Shown one piece after another: positions 32,416-42,740 of a stretch of DNA of 64,000 bases. Location of the stretch: NCBI GenBank assembly GCA_036365455.1, contig JAWQUS010000023.1:8246001-8310000 (forward strand), read 5' to 3'. Position numbers and translations under genes: made by a program. The DNA comes from Macrosoma leucophasiata (taxonomy: Eukaryota > Arthropoda > Insecta > Lepidoptera > Hedylidae). Numbering within the stretch: the stretch's first letter is position 1; the number at the start of each line of letters is the position of its first letter. The notes beneath the pieces were generated by a model. That model saw only the letters and a list, made by a program, of their open reading frames with translations, made no database searches and was not told the DNA's origin.

Positions 32416-33476
32416 ATGAGTGAATCTAATGAAAAATTCGATACATTTTAAAATTTTACTACAAACAAGGAAAAAAAAACATCGCAATTTTTTTTAAAAA
32501 AAATTGTGATTTTTTTTTACCTTGTTTGTGTTTGATGATGTTTATGGACCTAGTGCAGTGTCTGTGGGAGTAGCACAAATTTGGTTTAAGCGTTTTCAAT
32601 ACGGAAATTTTGATGTCAAAGATGCACCTCGCTCTGGTCGCCCTATTACGGATAAAATGGATGCCATTTTTGAAAAAGTGGAGCAAGATCGACATATCAG
32701 TAGTTACGACGTAGCTGAAGAACTGAGAATTGATAACAGAACAGTTTTGGCGCATTAGAAAAAAGCTGGGTACAAAAAAAAGCTCGATATTTGGGTACCT
32801 CACGAGCTCACTGAAAGAAACCTAATGAACCGTGTACTCATTTGTGATTCTTTATAACGACGTAATGAAACCGAATCATTTTTGAAGAAGCTGATAACTG
32901 GTGATGAAAAGTGGATCACGTAAGACAAGAACGTGCGAAAAAGGTCGTGGTCAAAGGCCGGTCAGGCTTCACAGACTGTGGCGAAACCCGGGTTAACTCG
33001 CAATAAGGTGATGTTGTGTGTGTGGTGGGATTGGAAGGGCATTATTCATTATGAGCTATTACCACCAGGCAGGACTATCGATTCTGAACTCTACTGCGAA
33101 CAACTGATGAGATTAAAGCAAGAAGTTGAGAGAAAGCGGCCGGAATTGATCAACAGAAGGGGTGTGGTGTTTCATCATGATAACGCTAGACCTCACACAT
33201 CTATAGCCACTCAGCAAAAATTAAGAGAGTTTGGCTGGGAGGTGTTAATGCATCCGCCGTATAGTCCTGATCTTGCACCTTCAGATTTCCACCTGTTTCT
33301 CTCTCTCTCTTCAGAATTCTTTATGCAATGTTAGGTTAACATCACGAGAGGACTGCCAAATCCACTTGTCGCGGTATTTTGATGAGAAGTCCCAAAATTT
33401 TTATAGCAATGGGATCATGTCCCTACCTACAAGATGGCAAAAGGTTATCGAACAAAATGGTACATACATACTTTAG
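32416..33476 (+). pseudogene. mariner transposase (D,D34D), broken copy 1
   Basis: ATG at 32416 begins MSESNE. The helix-turn-helix part is destroyed by an inverted fold-back segment at 32461-32529. Stops follow at about 32757 (TTG to TAG), 32855 and 32922. An inserted ctctctctct at about 33300 shifts the frame after YSPDLAPSDFHLF. Recognisable blocks: WFKRFQYGNFDVKDAPRSGR, TGDEKW (first Asp), HDNARPHTS (second) and APSD (third), with 34 residues between the last two. Mellifera-type mariner. The protein would cut and join transposon ends. This copy cannot. Confidence 0.88.
32461..32529. repeat. inverted fold-back segment inside mariner 1
   Basis: acaaacaagg ... aatttttttt is mirrored by aaaaaaaattgtgat ... 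ccttgtttgt, giving 34-bp arms with few mismatches. In mariner 2 the same place holds ordinary coding sequence (46156-46205). Part of the left arm, catcgcaa plus T-run, is the reverse complement of mariner sequence aaaaaatttgcgatg, so the segment arose by a strand-switch copying error. Confidence 0.75.
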
Positions 33477-33584
33477 TTGAATTTAAATAAATGTTATAAA
33501 AAAAATGATAATGACAATATTCAAAAATGTTTTGAATTATCTTTTAAAAAATGCGAAGAAACTTTTTCCCCAACTTATACAATG

Positions 33585-33725
33585 TATTTTCACGCCAAGT
33601 CGCTCGTGGGGAAGGCAGAATGTGGAGCGCCAGATATCCCGGTCCTGACACACCTCCCGTGCTTTTTCTACATTCGTCATTCTCTTCATACATGCACGAC
33701 GATTGCGATTTTTGTATGGTTTTGA
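33585..33725 (+). mobile_element. interspersed repeat with CAGATATCCCGGTCCTGACA motif
   Basis: cacgccaagtcgctcgtggg, gaaggcagaatgtggagc, cagatatcccggtcctgaca and tctcttcatacatgcacgac. Further copies occur at 37333-37402 (+), 45376-45480 (-) and 49030-49215 (-). The family is unclassified and noncoding, and was found beside other repeat ends each time. Confidence 0.55.
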
Positions 33726-33902
33726 CATAACATGCCTTGGAGCTATTAAGAGCTGTGATAGCGCAACTAGGTCGTAAACAATACCACGTTACCTAATTTA
33801 TCTAGGGATTGATTTACTGTCAATGTTGACATAGTAAATTCGAGTATGCTTCTTTGTTTTGATATCTCATAAAGTAATATAATTGCACTTTTGCCATCAC
33901 TA

Positions 33903-34017
33903 TCAGAATCAGAAACTCATTTATTCATTTAGGGAGACAGGCACCTCTTATGACACATCAAAAACAAACAAAATAAATTAAAGTGAATAACAAGTGTATA
34001 TACATGTCAAACAAGCT

Positions 34018-34018
<1 letters not shown>
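33903..34018 (-). mobile_element. LINE 3' end with TTCTGA-type tail
   Basis: Same family as 23306-23410: atcagaatcagaaactcatt, tattcatttagggagacagg and cacatcaaaaacaaacaaaa. Confidence 0.5.

Positions 34019-34020
<2 letters not shown>

Positions 34021-34062
<42 letters not shown>
34021..34062. repeat. (AT)n microsatellite
   Basis: Uninterrupted AT dinucleotide run of about 42 bp directly after the LINE tail region. Confidence 0.95.
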
Positions 34063-34065
<3 letters not shown>

Positions 34066-34600
34066 TTAGACAAAACTAAATATAATATACTAATGAAAAT
34101 AAGTATATCAGTAGAATGTCTAATTTCCCATTTTTATCCTACCGTAGATTGAAAAAATACGCGATCTAACATATTTTAGTTCCCTAACATATTCAAAAAC
34201 AATTCTATAGACTTAGATTATTAGAGCATGAATTGTTAAAACTGCGGACAGCCGGTGAGTGTGCGGGGTGTAGAGTAATTCACTTAGTAAGATTAAGTCG
34301 AACGCTATTCGACGCTTTACACCTCGGAACGAGAGTCCAGTGGACATTACCGACACCCTAATGCCAGTAAATCCTACGCCGTGCTATTTACACGCTCCGA
34401 ATGACGAATAAAACCGAATAAGAACCCTTGCTCCATTTTAAATGAAACTGATTGGAGGTGGTATAATTCGTAGACCCTGTGCTACGCCGTAGCACGTGTC
34501 TACGAATAAAACTACGGTAATAAGAATCTACTGTATTAACTCCACATGAGAAACAATGAAGTAAAATGACTAAATAAGAGTATTTTACTATGAACTAGGC
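34063..34600. other. intronic stretch with a GC-richer block and a hairpin
   Basis: 34230-34420 is GC-richer (cggacagccggtgagtgtgc). 34467-34507 is an inverted repeat: ttcgtagaccctgtgctacg then cgtagcacgtgtctacgaa, with two mismatches. No gene seen. Confidence 0.45.
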
Positions 34601-34603
34601 GTC

Positions 34604-34884
34604 GGGACATGACGATTCCACCGACTACTATTGGAATAGAATTCTTTAGATAGTGCAGTCAACCGAATAATGTCGGTCAAATCATTCGAATAGGGCGGTA
34701 AAAATGCAATAACGCAAGATGAGCAGCAGCGACCCGCGATAAAACTATCGCCACTGCGATCTCCAATTCGCAAATGTGGCGATTCTCTCCAAAATGACGC
34801 ACAACCCTGTTGTGGACATCGTTGGAGAAGGCTTTTGTCCAGCAGTGGACGTGTTTCGGATGAAGTGATGACGATGATATTACT
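34604..34884 (+). mobile_element. SINE-like repeat with RTE-type 3' tail
   Basis: Shares gtgcagtcaaccgaataatg, gggcggtaaaaatgcaataa, acgcacaaccctgttgtgga and tccagcagtggacgtgtttc then gatgaagtgatgacgatgat with other copies. The cagtggacgt...tgatgatga tail is that of lepidopteran RTE LINEs. Related copies: 41880-42105, 42636-42740, 47775-47960 and 62022-62195. Confidence 0.6.
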
Positions 34885-36185
34885 CCTTGGCTGAAAAAAA
34901 GGTTGTTTTTTAAGGCGCTCTGTAGCCTTACCGGTTTTACATGACGTTGCAGTCAAAAGTGTAATAGTTAAAAATTGATTAGGCCGAACTATATTCGAAG
35001 TATTTTCGTTAGCGGAGTTTCTGTCATATGTGTGATATTGATTGCACGGGATTGATTGGTGCGCCTATACACACTCGTACATAACTTATGATAATTATGA
35101 TATCAGATATGACTGATAGAACTAGTCGGTAAATGAAACCTTAGCACGATATCGACGTAAATTTCAATAAATAAATGCGAGTGAATTTAGAAATTAATGA
35201 AAAATGGGAATCCTGATGTCGCAGGTTCCATCCCTGTCCGAAGTCATTTTTTTCTATCCATCTTTTCTTAAACAATATAGATACTGTATAAAAAAACTTA
35301 ACCTGCTGCGTTTCAATTCAAATGCTGTTTGAGCGAGTTTATAAGCCGTACATTGGTTATTTTAGGTTATAATTTTCTGAACTTTCTAAGTTCCTTATTA
35401 ACTTAAAATTCATCTAAATAACTGAATGGTAGTAAATAGCGATACCACAAAAGGCAAAATGGATTTTAATTAACATTTCTTAATGAATAAATTTCATCTT
35501 CATTTGAAAATGGAGCGGAAATTAGTACACCGCATAAAACTAATCCCTTAAACTACCCGTCCGACTAAAAATAAAGTTTTCTCAATTAAATGCAAAGAAA
35601 GAACGCACGGGCAAAGTTTCAACCTTCATCTCAGATAAAACTGAACGTCTGGTGAAGTTTCTATCCGATGTGGATTAATATCAAATGAGAATAACTATTG
35701 GTTCTGATTTTTGGAGTTTATCTAACCTACCAAAATATTTGATAGGAATCGAATTTGATAGCAATGCATTAAGATTCTACAGTATTATATTTTTGATATT
35801 CTTTTAAATTACCTACTTAGATTAAAGTTTTCTAAAACATAAGATTACCTCAAGTAATTGAAGCTTAATTGATTAATATATAATGACATAGGTTATCTAT
35901 GCAGTGTAAAATCAGTTAGAAGAGTATCAAAGTGAACAACATTATTTGGTTCTATGTCTGATGTGCTTAAAATTACAGAAGGATTATTGATAGCTTCTTT
36001 CCAGTGCTAAAACAGTGAGGGCAAAAAATGGCTCTAGTTGCTTTTTATCAAAAAAAATGTATGTTTTTTAAATTAAGAACAAGCTTATGATACTACGTCT
36101 TTGTCAATAACTTAGTTAAGTGGTCGGAAATAATAAATAGAACATAAAAAATATTATTATAAAATTATTAATCAATTAGGTATAT
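34885..36185. other. unassigned intronic stretch
   Basis: AT-rich. At 35215-35275 gcaggttccatccctgtccg has a B-box look but no tRNA-like context. 36178-36196 is a short (TA)n run. Nothing else. Confidence 0.45.
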
Positions 36186-36195
36186 ATATATATAC

Positions 36196-37299
36196 AGAAG
36201 ACAGAAGAGTATAACCAGCCCCTATATCTAGCGTTTGTGGACTATGAGAAAGCCTTCGATTCGGTCGAGATTTGGGCTGTGCTACAGTCACTCCAGAGGT
36301 GCCAAGCCTAAAGGTGCTAAGGAGCTTGTACGAAAATGCCACTATGTCGGTTCGCCTTCAGGACCAGAACTCGAAACCTATCCAACTGCAGCGAGGTGTG
36401 AGACAGGGAGATGTCATATCTCCGAAACTGTTAACCGCTGCATTGGAAGATGTCTTCAAGCTTCTGGACTGGAACGGACTCGGCATCAACATTAACGGCG
36501 AGTACATCTCCCACCTCCGATTTGCGGATGGTATCGTAGTCATGGCTGAGACCCTGGAAGACCTTGGCACAATGCTCAATGGCCTCAGTAGGGCCTCCCA
36601 ACGAGTGGGCTTTAAAATGAACATGGACAAGACGAATATTATGTCAAATGTCCTTGTTACGCCCACTCCTGTTATGGTCGAGGGCACTACACTCGAAGTT
36701 GTTGACGATTACGTACACCTGGGACAAACGGTCCAGTTAGGTAGGTCCAACTTCGAGAAAGAGGTCAATCGCCGAATCCAACTCGGATGGGCAGCGTTCG
36801 GGAAGCTGCGTTATATCTTCTCGTCCAATTTACCGCAGTGTCTGAAGAAGAAGGTCTTTGACCAGTGTGTGTTGCCAGTGATGACATACGGAACTGAAAC
36901 GTGGTCGCTCACTATGGGCCTCATAAGAAGGCTCAAGGTCACTCAGAGAGCAATGGAGAGGGCTATGCTCGGAGTTTCTCTGCGAGATCGAATCAGAAAT
37001 GAGGAGATCCGCATGAGAACCAAAGTAACCGACATAGCCCGCTGAAAACTTGAACGCGAAACTGAAGTGGCAGTGGGCAGGGCACATAGCTCGCAGAACT
37101 GACGGCCGTTGGGGCAGTAGAGTTCTGGAGTGGCGACCGCGTACCGGAAGACGAAGCGTAGGCAGGCCCCCCACGAGGTGGACCGACGACCTGGTGAAGG
37201 TCGCGGGCAATCGCTGGATGAGGGCGGCCCGGGACCGTTCGTTGTGGCATTCTTTGGGGGAGGCCTTTGTTCAGCAGTGGACGTTTTTTGGCTGAAATG
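36196..37299 (+). pseudogene. RTE reverse transcriptase C-terminal half
   Basis: Frame 36272-37045 gives QLQRGVRQGDVISPKLLTAA, ISHLRFADGIVVMAETLEDL, GFKMNMDKTNIM, HLGQTVQLGRSNFEKEVNRR and QCVLPVMTYGTETWSLT. After a stop/frameshift at 37043 the match continues at 37050-37295: LKWQWAGHIARRTDGRWGSR, RSVGRPPTRWTDDLVKVAGN, then SLGEAFVQQWTFFG. The catalytic motif should be FADD but reads FADG, so a key Asp is lost. The early part (AFDSVE block) is in another frame. Inactive. Confidence 0.85.
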
Positions 37300-37302
37300 A
37301 TG

Positions 37303-37334
<32 letters not shown>
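36196..37334 (+). mobile_element. RTE-clade LINE, 5'-truncated
   Basis: The match begins within RT at QPLYLAFVDYEKAFDSVE and runs to the 3' end cagcagtggacgttttttgg, ctgaaatgatgat and a (TA)n run (37302-37334). All 5' sequence (endonuclease, first RT blocks) is absent, as expected for a LINE insertion truncated during copying. Minus-strand relatives lie at 50144-50296 and 60045-60736. Confidence 0.85.
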
Positions 37335-37335
<1 letters not shown>

Positions 37336-37402
37336 CGCGCCAGGTCCCTAACGGGGTAGGCAGAGAGTGTGGAACGCCAGATATTCCGGTCCTGACACAC
37401 CG
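37333..37402 (+). mobile_element. interspersed repeat fragment (CAGATATTCCGGTCCTGACA)
   Basis: cgcgccaggtccctaacggg, gtaggcagagagtgtggaac and the diagnostic end. Same family as 33585-33725. Confidence 0.55.
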
Positions 37403-37500
37403 GTAGGTAATTGTAATTCTAATTAGGTACATACATATATTATATTGTATTCTATACCAAAATAAAAAAAAACATACTCTTAGACAACTTTCACACAAGT

Positions 37501-37556
37501 ATTGGTCTCGTATTATTTCAACGTATATGAATACGTTGAAATAATACGAGACCAAT
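37501..37556. repeat. perfect 26-bp inverted repeat
   Basis: 37501-37526 and 37531-37556 are exact reverse complements around the spacer atga. No TIR element was recognised around it. Confidence 0.9.
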
Positions 37557-38215
37557 AGAACTAACATTTCCTAGAACTAAAATCATCCGCAATTATTTAC
37601 ACAACAACTTGTTACTCGCTATAACATCCGATGCAAAGCAAAAATATATACTAAGGTATTATTGTGAACAAGCAACTCGCTCAAACTTGATTGCACTAAG
37701 TCCTAGAGGAAATAATAAAAGTATCAGTGGCACTCGAATGCACTCAGAGCGGAGTATCGATGGAGGACGATAGAAGAATCAAACAAACGAGGCGAAACTT
37801 CGTGGAACTCCAGAGTTGTTGCCTACCGATACCAACTCTTATTACAAACTTATCCGATAGACAACTTTTAACTAGCTAAAAGATATCATTTTACAGATTA
37901 CCTACAATGAAAAACTTTACGTTGAAACGTAGTCTGTTTACCCATTGTTTTACCCGAGTTATTTTTACTCAATTTACAGAGAACAGGAGAGGATTTTCAA
38001 TTAAGCTCTGATATTATTTTTGGCCTAAAGTTGTTAAACTCACTATGTATGCTAATTTCGTGATGATCAAATTAACGTATTTTTCTTTACTTCCGGGGAT
38101 ATTGAAGGAGTTTGAATATTCGAGTAAAACAAACATCACCTTTTGGCCAATTAATTCCAACCGATCAGATTCCGTTTCGTAAAATCTTTTCGAAATACGC
38201 ACTTAAATGATTAGT
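37557..38215. other. unassigned intronic stretch
   Basis: AT-rich. Nothing recognised. Confidence 0.5.
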
Positions 38216-38217
38216 TT

Positions 38218-38325
38218 TTTACTGGTGGCAGTTCCAGAGCGGAACTCGCGGGCGTATGCACCTCCGCGGCTTACAGTATTGACATACCATCAATGTGAAC
38301 TGAATGCTTGTAATTTTTTTATTGC
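38218..38325 (+). mobile_element. Metulj-like SINE, internally deleted
   Basis: Head ttactggtggcagttccaga then gcgggcgtatgcacc is joined directly to the 3' part atgtgaactgaatgcttgta, with a T-rich end. The middle is missing. Confidence 0.5.
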
Positions 38326-39075
38326 TTCACACTCATGTAGAACTTTTCAAATGCACCTACATGTACCAAGTACGCACTAGGTACATATTTAAATTATTGG
38401 TACTTGAACATACAGAAAGTTTTGTTCGTGCCAGACATGGCACCGCAAGCTTAGCTAATTATGCCCAAATATTCGGCTAGGCTGCGACGAAACAATAGAT
38501 AGATGTTAGTACCGGCAGGATGACGATGCCCGGCCACACGACACGCCGATGACGCCGCATTAAAATGAAATCCATACGGGGATGATTGATGAGCGCTGCA
38601 AACACCGCGCCCGGCTCATTCAATTTACTGTCATCCCATCCCCACATACTGCAGTTCATTATACGTTTTTCTGGCTTGCTACTATTCATATTAGTTGCTG
38701 GTTGGTTTGATTTGATTCGCTTAGTCTTTGATTATTTATTTCTGGTTGACAATTGACGTATTTTTTTTTCGAGCAAAAAAGAGAACGATTGTATGGAATT
38801 TGGAAAAGTGCCTTTCACTAAACCACTAAACTTTTAAAAACATGACAACTAAACCAATGAAGCAGTCAATGCACATAATCTTACCAGAACATCATAGTCA
38901 ACGCAACTTTTTTTAAACAGCTACACTAATGTGTACATGTCCAGAAATTTAAAACAAAATGTTGCTAACAAATAAATCTATTAATAAGATATATGTTATG
39001 TATATTAGATTGTATACATTTTGTATGGGCAAATGGGCATACGATATTTCAATAAAATACTAATAGTTTGATAAC
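38326..39075. other. unassigned stretch with a GC-richer block
   Basis: 38500-38650 is GC-richer (cgatgcccggccacacgaca, ccgcgcccggctcattcaat) and could be a conserved noncoding element. No gene or repeat recognised. Confidence 0.35.
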
Positions 39076-39355
39076 TGCCTCAGTAGCCTAGTGGTAGCAG
39101 GCTACTACTACTACACTGGGGTCTTGGGTTCGATTCCCAGGTTGGGTTATTAGTGATAAGGGTGTAAAATCCTTTATCTCTGATTGAATTGTGATTTTTC
39201 TATTTTCTGGAAGTGCCCCAGTACCTTGGCAGTTACCCAGCACATGGGGCAAAACGTAACCGGGAAATCGTGGGTGTTTGCATGTATGCTTGAATACATG
39301 CATTTACCTCTGCCTACCCCTTCGGGGGGATCACATGCGTAAAGTTACGTTTACG
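39076..39355 (+). mobile_element. tRNA-derived SINE
   Basis: The 5' head tgcctcagtagcctagtggt, agcaggc is an A-box region and ttgggttcgattcccagg a B-box/T-arm. The body has taagggtgtaaaatccttta and cttggcagttacccagcaca, and the tail is tgcatttacctctgcctacc then ccttcggggggatcacatgc. The head is an RNA polymerase III promoter as in tRNA SINEs. Related fragments: 40788-40832, 41320-41385, 45480-45535 and 49930-50000. Confidence 0.7.
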
Positions 39356-40310
39356 TTTGTTTGATATATAAAGCAAAATAAACATTAACACGGGTAGACC
39401 GGTGACAAAGCAAAATTGTTTTTGTTGTTTACACGTTCCAACGTTTCTCTGAAATGAAATCTACTTCAATAACATTGGTACTTTGAAAATTAAATACAAT
39501 CGGGGTCAAGTCGGTAACGATTTAAACATTGTCCAATGTTTGCTATTCAATTTCACATCAAAATAATATACCCATCTCATTGAAGTATGTTTACCTGCCG
39601 TGGCGATTTAAACCAAATAAAATTTGCAAAATAGCCGCTTATGAAAACATACATTCTGTTTGTTTTTCGTGGACCATCAAACCGAAATTGAACGTTTATT
39701 CATAATAATTCGAGAACAGTAATTACGCATTAAAAGCGGTGACCCTTCTTCGTTTCGGGGTGCGGACACGATAGGTTGAGTTTTCGCCTATTGTATTTAC
39801 GGATACAGCAAATTAAATCCCCATTTGTAGCAGGGACACCAAAGGGGAGAGGGGGCAGTAATCCATGGCTACGTCTGCCTCCATTGTCGTCCGGCCACTT
39901 GTACCGGGCTTAAGAGCTTCGCAGCACAGCGATACTCTACAGGCATTTTGCAAATTAATAACCAATCACGACGTACACTATTGGTAGGTGTACATAGAAT
40001 TCATTTGTGAAATCATTCCTTCGTTCCTATGAAACGTCCTTTATTTTACGCCAATGTTTTTTGATAATAAAGACGTATTATTTTTAAATATGAAAAACAT
40101 GAATATGGGACTTCATTTATTTAATCTATTGTGCACATAATTAATGTACATAAGGCGGGCTTCATTCCTAGTGGTATTCTTTACCAGCCAACCTTAGGGC
40201 TAAATGAATCTGTCGAAAAGACCAAGCCACTTTAGGTGGTAAACAGATGATGGCTCATGATTTATTGGTTAGATTCCACGTGAATCAGTATTATTAGGAG
40301 TTTAAGAAAA
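39356..40310. other. intronic stretch with a GC-rich island
   Basis: 39725-39960 is GC-rich (gtttcggggtgcggacacga, ggggagagggggcagtaatc, gtcgtccggccacttgtac) and may be a conserved noncoding element. The rest is unassigned. Confidence 0.35.
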
Positions 40311-40317
40311 ATGAAAG

Positions 40318-40672
40318 GCCCCGCGGTTGGTGTAAATCACAAGCGATCTACTCTGTCAAGCACTACGGGCGCGGTCGGGTAGTGTGATGGGTGACCGCTA
40401 GTGGCAAATTAAATGCGCGTTACCGTGCTTCGGAGGGCTCGTTAAGTCATCGCTCCCGGTTGCTATCGATAGATAACAGTTATTAAACCTTGTCGGAGGC
40501 CTAATGGGGCGGTTTGAAAACATCCGACAGCGGGTTGGCCACTAACCCAGCTCCACCAATCCGCATTGGAGCAGCGTGGTGGAGTGAGTTCCAGGCCTCC
40601 TCCCAAAAAGGGTAGAGACTCGTGCCCAGCAGTGGAATGTATAATGGGTTGCCATTACTATTATTATTATAA
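40318..40672 (+). mobile_element. 5S-rRNA-like SINE (SINE3 type) with RTE-type tail
   Basis: Near 40365-40405 gggcgcggtcgggtagtgtg and atgggtgaccgc resemble the internal-promoter end of 5S rRNA (gggcgcggttagtacttgga, tgggtgaccgc). The body cttcggagggctcgttaagt then atcgctcccggttgctatc and the tail accaatccgcattggagcag, cgtggtgga, cccagcagtggaatgtataa are shared with lepidopteran LINE tails. This suggests a SINE with a 5S-derived head mobilised by an RTE-like LINE. Confidence 0.6.
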
Positions 40673-40787
40673 GAAAAATGGTGACATAAACAAGACACCA
40701 TTTTTGTTTCCGATTGATCGTAATATAATCAAAGGATAAACTAGAAAATCAGCTTAATATTATCGGGCTATCATTGAACTGCTCAAA

Positions 40788-40832
40788 TAACTGCCTCATT
40801 AGTCGAGTGGTAGCACGTCACTACTTTTACGC
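40788..40832 (+). mobile_element. tRNA-SINE head fragment
   Basis: aactgcctcattagtcgagt, ggtagcacgtcactact matches the first 45 bp of the SINE at 39076. The rest is absent. Confidence 0.45.
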
Positions 40833-40859
40833 TTTTTTTTGCATTTTTCACAAGTTTGT

Positions 40860-40988
40860 GTGCCCCTATAATAACTATCATAGAGATATAACACCTAGGG
40901 TCGCAGAAATGGCAACGCGTCTACATTATGACCTCTGGTTTTTGTGTAGATGGTGAGGTTGTAGTCATCACTGTAACATCCATGTCCA
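40860..40988 (+). mobile_element. Metulj-like SINE fragment
   Basis: cccctataataactatcata, ggtcgcagaaatggcaacgc, gacctctggtttttgtgtag and ttgtagtcatcactgtaaca. Confidence 0.6.
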
Positions 40989-41879
40989 AAGATCCATGGT
41001 GTCACAGCTATGAAATTAAACTATCTTGAGAATTTAAACGACATTCGATCTTATCAAATATTTTTACCTCGCCGGAATAAAAAGGAAGCTTAATATGGAT
41101 GGCTTACAAAAATCTCAATAACAAGACGATAGATGTATAGTATGTACCTTTGTTGTTAAAAACCAACGGCAAAGCATGTTGCCGGTTTGTATAATCACTA
41201 CTACACCTCCACCTCCGTAAAATAAAGTTTTCCAGTGTCACCCCCAGAGCTGGTAATGTGACCGGAGATGTCAATAGGCTCGCCAACTATTACAAGGGTC
41301 AGAATGTATCTGGAATCCTGCGTGTTTGTATATTGGCTTAAATGCATGCATTTGCCTCTACGAACCTCTTCATAATACAGGTGAAAAACAATATTTTAAT
41401 CAAATAATTGAAACCAATAACACTTTAATCTGAGCTTTCGACGTGACAGAAAAAGAAAATATAGAACAACACTGTGGTACATGGTACATGACACAAACAA
41501 TGTTGATTCACGCTCGACGCCGATGCACGGGGATTATACGACCGAACAGATTATAATTTGTCACGCGCATCCAATATTCCTAATTATGCAGCAAATGTAT
41601 CTGTGGCTCGATGATAAAGCGTGGAATAATTTTTAAACTGACCATTCAAATGAGCTTACCGTCAGAGTGATTTTTCCCAATTTAAAAACCAATCACGATG
41701 TACTTTATTTGTGAAATCGTTGCTTTGCTCCTACAAAATTTTCTTTACTTTATGCTACGTTCATTTTTTCGATACTATAACATTGGTATATTTTTTGTTA
41801 ACCCAAAAAACATTAGTATGATTCAACATTAAATGTATATATTTCAAGGCGTCTCGACGTGACAACCATTGCTTTCTGG
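40989..41879. other. unassigned stretch with a SINE-tail fragment
   Basis: 41320-41385 (cgtgtttgtatattggctta, aatgcatgcatttgcctcta) is the tail of the tRNA-SINE of 39076-39355. The remainder is unassigned. Confidence 0.4.
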
Positions 41880-42105
41880 AGGAGCATTCCTGCTGGTGCA
41901 GTCAGTTCACCGAACAATGGCGGTCAAACGATTCCAATGGGGCAGTAGTAAGTGCAATAACGCATGGGGGGATGGGTATGGGTAGCAGCTTCCTACGTCC
42001 TTCCTAAATCTACTGATACTGCGATCGCCAATCCGCCTGCCAAGCGTGGCGATAATGACGCATAACACTGTTGTGATGAGTGAGCGACTGAGCGATGATG
42101 ATTGA
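41880..42105 (+). mobile_element. SINE-like repeat, RTE-associated
   Basis: Same family as 34604-34884: gtgcagtcagttcaccgaac, aatggggcagtagtaagtgc, gccaagcgtggcgataatga and cgcataacactgttgtgatg, with a gatgatgattg end. The cagcagtggacgt part is deleted. Confidence 0.6.
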
Positions 42106-42189
42106 ATTCCCTATAGAGAATAGACACCCAAAAATAATTACAAACTATGAATTATTACAGCCAAATAAAATTGTTGGTCGTAGAGGCGC

Positions 42190-42440
42190 GTTAACAATCG
42201 AGTCTGTTTCTCGGAATCAAATCTAGCGCGGTGCAGGCACGCAGAGTTTGATTGGGCATTGTTTCGGCTCCGGCGTTAATACGCTCTGCTGTGTGTGCCA
42301 TGGGAATCCAATTTTCGGACGCGCGACCTGAACGCGAGGCCGATCCGCAGATATCTATTAGTATTCAACAGAGTCGGCGACGTACGTGCCCGGTAGGATG
42401 TGATGCGATGCAGGCAAACAAAAACACGCCGAAATAGGCC
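42190..42440. other. GC-rich noncoding island
   Basis: GC-rich (cgcgcgacctgaacgcgagg, gtcggcgacgtacgtgcccg), open on both strands for about 60-70 codons without a recognisable product. Candidate conserved noncoding element. Confidence 0.35.
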
Positions 42441-42635
42441 CTGCATCACCTTTGCTTTATACTGTACTATTACTGGCTTCATTTAAACGCTGTTTCAATT
42501 CTGAAATATTGTCAACCTTTTGACGGTAGGTACGGTAATTTTGAACGAATGTAGTTTAGAATTAATTTATAATTAGATTCGATTTTATCGAAATCGTATC
42601 TTGCTTTATATCTTTATTTAACAGCCGAAAGATTT

Positions 42636-42740
42636 CTACTGCTGGACAAAGCCTTATCCAAAGACGTCCACAACATGACAGTGCCTCATTAGGGGAAAAT
42701 ATGCCATGATCGCCACGCTTAGCACGCGGACAATAATTTG
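42636..42740 (-). mobile_element. SINE-like repeat, RTE-associated
   Basis: On the minus strand gcgtggcgatcatggcatat ... gttgtggacgtctttggata then aggctttgtccagcagtaga. Confidence 0.55.

Larger units (their letters stand above)
32235..33578 (+). mobile_element. mariner element 1, decayed
   Basis: The left end ggttggggaaaaagttttt and the right end (inverted) agttggggaaaaagtttc form the TIRs, flanked by TA. Length is about 1.34 kb, as usual for mariners. It is about 90% or more alike to 45928-47213 outside the disrupted 5' coding part. Confidence 0.9.

Noticed and set aside
36830..37400. Long minus-strand frames opposite the RTE element
   Set aside because: These are shadows of the RTE reverse transcriptase on the plus strand.
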